DNA of 41,451 bases from Gammaproteobacteria bacterium RIFCSPLOWO2_02_FULL_57_10 (lineage in GTDB: Bacteria > Pseudomonadota > Gammaproteobacteria > Pseudomonadales > Pseudohongiellaceae), in assembly GCA_001802565.1 (NCBI GenBank), contig MGYS01000090.1, positions 112,220 through 153,670 of the forward strand. Direction: 5' to 3'. A program made the position numbers and the translations under genes. The notes beneath the pieces were generated by a model. It ran no database searches. It had not been told where the DNA came from and worked only from the letters and a program-made list of their open reading frames with translations. Position 1 is the first letter of the stretch, and each line of letters starts with the position of its first letter. This document shows, piece after piece, positions 38,491-41,451 of the stretch.

Positions 38491-38570
38491 GTGGGAGCGA
38501 GCCGTGCTCGCGATAAATGGCGGTTTGTGTTTCAACGTCACATCGATCGCGAGCAGGCTCGCTCCCACAG
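38491..38570. repeat. REP doublet, GAGC-type stem
   Basis: gtgggagcgagccgtgctcgcgat ... gatcgcgagcaggctcgctcccacag. Confidence 0.85.
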
Positions 38571-38582
38571 GTCAGTGGTTGT

Positions 38583-39320
38583 TCAGCGTTTCATTGTAAT
38601 CAGCATCGCGCCCGCCAGCATCCCCATCGCGGTCATCAGCAGCCACGTGCCACGCGGCACCTTTTCCGTCGGACGATTGAAGTCGGCGCTCACTCCCGGC
38701 ACGCTCCACAAGTCACCGCTGCCAGCGCCGACCACCAGCTGTGCCTTCATGCCCTTCTCCATATGCTGCGTGATGTCGCAGTGCACGAGATAGGTGGCAT
38801 CGTCGCTCGGCACGATGAAACTGCCCATCACGTGCTGGCCGCCGTTGGCCTCCAGATGGAACATGCCCTGCGGATAAAGATAACGCGGCAGACCATGCAG
38901 CATCCACTGGTGACGCACCTGATCGTCGTTGTAGAAATGTATAGTGACACGGCTGCACGGTGGCACCCGATAGTCATGCACATCAAAACCAAACGTGCGG
39001 CCTGCGGCATTGAGTGCGTAGTCGGTGCCTGCACGTACCGTGAACTCGATATCTTCGCTGATGCTCTCGCAGTCCTGCGGCAACACGTCGGAATTGCTGT
39101 TCATCACCATGCCGCGATCGTCGAACTGCATGTTGTGATCGGCGGCGTGCTCATGCTGCGAATGCACTTCCCGCGCCAGCGGTACGCGATCTGCGATGGG
39201 AATGACTTCAATGGTGGAGCTGCCGACCTGTGCGAAACCCTGTCCGCAGCAGAGCATCAGCAGCACCAAGGACGGCAATGCGCGCAACGACAATCGCGAG
39301 TGACTGCGCTCAGCTTTCAT
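38583..39320 (-). CDS. Cupredoxin/multicopper-oxidase-like domain protein
   Basis: CSRVTIHFYNDDQVRHQWMLHGLPRYLYPQGMFHLEANGGQHVMGSFIVPSDDATYLVHCDITQHMEKGM: type-1 copper ligands. Confidence 0.82.
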   Translation of the reverse strand: MKAERSHSRLSLRALPSLVLLMLCCGQGFAQVGSSTIEVIPIADRVPLAREVHSQHEHAADHNMQFDDRGMVMNSNSDVLPQDCESISEDIEFTVRAGTDYALNAAGRTFGFDVHDYRVPPCSRVTIHFYNDDQVRHQWMLHGLPRYLYPQGMFHLEANGGQHVMGSFIVPSDDATYLVHCDITQHMEKGMKAQLVVGAGSGDLWSVPGVSADFNRPTEKVPRGTWLLMTAMGMLAGAMLITMKR

Positions 39321-41001
39321 CGGCGCTCCTCACGACAGGAAACATCAACTTCACGAGGCTGGCCAGCGCCAGTCCGAGTGCGAGACCGAAACCCATCACG
39401 CGCAGCATGAACCAGGCGGTGAATTCCGTCTCTGCTCCACTCGCGCTGGCACCAGCCATGTCATCAGCACGACGATAGAACTCCGGATTGAAGAACATGT
39501 TCATGTCCTCGCCCTGCGAGATCGGCCAACCATCCGGTTGCAGGAATTCGCGATACACGATCGCATTCATGTTGCCACCCGGGGCAATGCCGTTGTTGGT
39601 GATGCCGCGTCCCCCGTGATCGTGCAGCATCCACACGCCGCTGCCATAGGAGTGCAGACCATCGTTGGTGGTGTTCAGAGTGAGATCGGCACGCTGACCC
39701 GGTGCCAGCCAGAACACATCGCGGGTGACCTGCGCCCCTTCACTCTGCAGCACGCCATCGAGATGCGTCGCCGTGGCCTTGTGCCCATGTGGATGCAATG
39801 ACAGCCCTTCGCTGCCCGCATTCAACACGCGCAATCTGATCAGCTCATCGGGCCCGGTCACCACAAGAGATTCGCGGAACGTGTAGGGAAACGAGCGGCC
39901 GTTGAGCGTGTAGTAATCGCTCTCGGATTCGATGAGATTGTAGCCGCCGTGAATCCAGCGCTCGATCTCGACTGGATCATTGCTGCGCTGGATGATGCCG
40001 CTCAGGCCGCTGTCCAGATCGGTGTAATGCAGATCGTATTCCTGCGTGTACGACTCGCGGCTTGACTGCGAAGTGACCCGCACCTGCCCCGCGCCGATGT
40101 TGAGTGTCTGCAATGTGTTGCTCGGCCGATTTTCCTCGACCACGAACATGCCCTGCAGCCCCATCAAAATGTGCGCCTGGGATTGCACGTGGCAATGGTA
40201 GAACGCGGTGCCGGTGCTGCGCGGATTCAGCTCGTAGGTGCGCGCCTCACCGGGCATGAGCGGGTTCTCGCTCGTCATGGTGCCGTCGTTACCCTGACCG
40301 TCTGCTGTCAGATACGTGTGATCGACGCCGTGGAAGTGAATCGTGTGTGGCATGTAGTGCGTGTTCTCGAGCGTCACTTTCACCACATCGCCCTGCTCGA
40401 TGCGCATGCTCGGGGAGGGCAGGCGCAGCAGATCCATCGCCACGTTGGACTCGAAATTCTCCGTGGCCATGCCGAAGGACTTGGGTGCGAATACCCAAAG
40501 ACCAGGTGTTATGCCGGGAGCAAGTGCAAACTGCGCAGTGGGCTCCTGTTCATCAGGAGAGCCACCGTTGAGTTCGGCGACTTCGAGGCGGATGTGGATC
40601 TCGTCGGGGTCGCCATCGCCATCGAGATCGGCGCCTTTGACGACGGCGTCCGGTGCGAGTCCCGCGCGCAGCAGGGTGTCGGTGGACACGTTGTTGGTGC
40701 CCCTGACGAATGCGGCGATGGCATAGGGATTGTCGGCAACGCAGGTGGGCGCGGCGGCTATCTCCACGCCATCGATGGTCTGGGCATCGCGCCAGCCGAG
40801 CAGGTCTTCAGGGCAGGCTTCCTCCGTGGGCGCCATCATCTCGGGCTCGGCGGCAGTCATGTTCGAGCCAGCACTTTCGTCATAGGCAGGTGTGCCGACG
40901 ATCTGCGCAATCTCGAAGCGCAACCGTGGCGGATACCACTGCGGCGGAAACAGGGCGGCACTGAGGACGAGGCCGATGATCAAGAGAACTGCTGCGCGCA
41001 T
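39310..41001 (-). CDS. Multicopper oxidase
   Basis: Copper-ligand clusters HTIHFHGVDH, TAFYHCHVQSQAHILMG, LSLHPHGHKATATH, VWMLHDHGG. Confidence 0.9.
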   Translation of the reverse strand: MRAAVLLIIGLVLSAALFPPQWYPPRLRFEIAQIVGTPAYDESAGSNMTAAEPEMMAPTEEACPEDLLGWRDAQTIDGVEIAAAPTCVADNPYAIAAFVRGTNNVSTDTLLRAGLAPDAVVKGADLDGDGDPDEIHIRLEVAELNGGSPDEQEPTAQFALAPGITPGLWVFAPKSFGMATENFESNVAMDLLRLPSPSMRIEQGDVVKVTLENTHYMPHTIHFHGVDHTYLTADGQGNDGTMTSENPLMPGEARTYELNPRSTGTAFYHCHVQSQAHILMGLQGMFVVEENRPSNTLQTLNIGAGQVRVTSQSSRESYTQEYDLHYTDLDSGLSGIIQRSNDPVEIERWIHGGYNLIESESDYYTLNGRSFPYTFRESLVVTGPDELIRLRVLNAGSEGLSLHPHGHKATATHLDGVLQSEGAQVTRDVFWLAPGQRADLTLNTTNDGLHSYGSGVWMLHDHGGRGITNNGIAPGGNMNAIVYREFLQPDGWPISQGEDMNMFFNPEFYRRADDMAGASASGAETEFTAWFMLRVMGFGLALGLALASLVKLMFPVVRSADES

Positions 41002-41026
41002 ATCGATTCCTGTTTACTACCTTTTT

Positions 41027-41095
41027 TGTGGGAGCGAGCCCTGCTCGCGATAAAGTTCTGCGATCTTCAATCGCGGGCAGGGCCCGCTCCCACAC
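41027..41095. repeat. Hybrid REP doublet (GAGC-type half + GGGC-type half)
   Basis: tgtgggagcgagccctgctcgcgat...aatcgcgggcagggcccgctcccacac. Confidence 0.85.
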
Positions 41096-41450
41096 TTTTC
41101 CTCGTGCTTAGCCAATAGATGCCCTGCAACAGCACCACCAGCGCAATGAACCACGGCAGCGTGCCATAGTCCGGCCCGCCTACTTGGAAGTAGAACACCG
41201 CGTTATAGAGCCGATCATCCTCGGGATGTTCGGCGGTGACAATGCCGATGTAGGTGCCCTTCTCGTCGAAGCGATGATTGACAGTGAACTCGCCCTCAGC
41301 CCTGATGACCGGCGGTTGATAGAAAACCGTCACGGCATCGAGATCCTCGATGGTCTGCACGTCCTCCCAGCGGGCATAGATGCCGAAGTCCTGTTCGTCG
41401 CGGATGATGCGGAAATCCAGGGGCATCTCCTGCAGGAAATTGTGCAGGTA
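41067..41450 (-). CDS. Membrane-anchored protein, partial (5' end outside window); C-terminus runs into REP
   Basis: Frame stays open through the window edge (YLHNFLQEMPLDFRIIRDEQDFG...); C-terminal TM LPWFIALVVLLQGIYWL then TRKSVGAGPARD*. Confidence 0.7.
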   Translation of the reverse strand, partial: YLHNFLQEMPLDFRIIRDEQDFGIYARWEDVQTIEDLDAVTVFYQPPVIRAEGEFTVNHRFDEKGTYIGIVTAEHPEDDRLYNAVFYFQVGGPDYGTLPWFIALVVLLQGIYWLSTRKSVGAGPARD

Positions 41451-41451
41451 C

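Noticed and set aside
25405-41095. Repeated palindromes considered as a CRISPR array
   Set aside because: Units are dispersed kilobases apart as inverted pairs with REP consensus; no regular spacers or cas genes.
40171-41118. 315-aa plus-strand ORF opposite the multicopper oxidase
   Set aside because: Antisense shadow; the copper-ligand motifs on the other strand identify the true gene.

Overview
The window resembles a gammaproteobacterial chromosome (inferred from gene content and Pseudomonas-type REP repeats) and carries about 34 credible genes. Main blocks: a PAS/GAF/GGDEF/EAL protein, an outer-membrane porin-like protein and a secreted right-handed beta-helix protein (1-6.5 kb); a large MacB/FtsX-type ABC exporter locus (6.6-25.3 kb); GST, VapBC-like TA, pirin/azoreductase/LysR and AraC genes (25.5-31.3 kb); phospholipase A, C39-TPR lipoprotein, MscS, amidohydrolase and YnfA-like genes (31.4-37.2 kb); and a multicopper-oxidase/cupredoxin/FG-GAP operon (37.2-41.4 kb). 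The main finding is that the ABC locus looks like a self-contained sigma-54 regulon. It encodes an NtrC-type response regulator and a histidine kinase with almost no periplasmic domain, next to five FtsX-type permease genes (four intact, one remnant), two nearly identical ATPases and one HlyD/MacA-type adaptor. I read three sigma-54 -24/-12 promoters by eye (13669-13684 minus, 16795-16810 plus, 19307-19322 plus). They are accompanied by five copies of a 17-bp imperfect palindrome (about yGTwyCAnnnTGraACr). Two copies lie about 95-121 bp upstream of the predicted start at each of the two exporter promoters; the fifth abuts the regulator's own promoter. I propose an autoregulated, sigma-54-dependent Gram-negative analogue of Bce-type 'transporter as sensor' modules; the function is inference. 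Also noted: REPIN-like doublets of two stem subfamilies including a hybrid, a CDS whose stop codon lies in a REP, a truncated permease beside a DUF4143 ATPase, and a 21-bp tandem repeat at the 3' end of an AraC-type gene.
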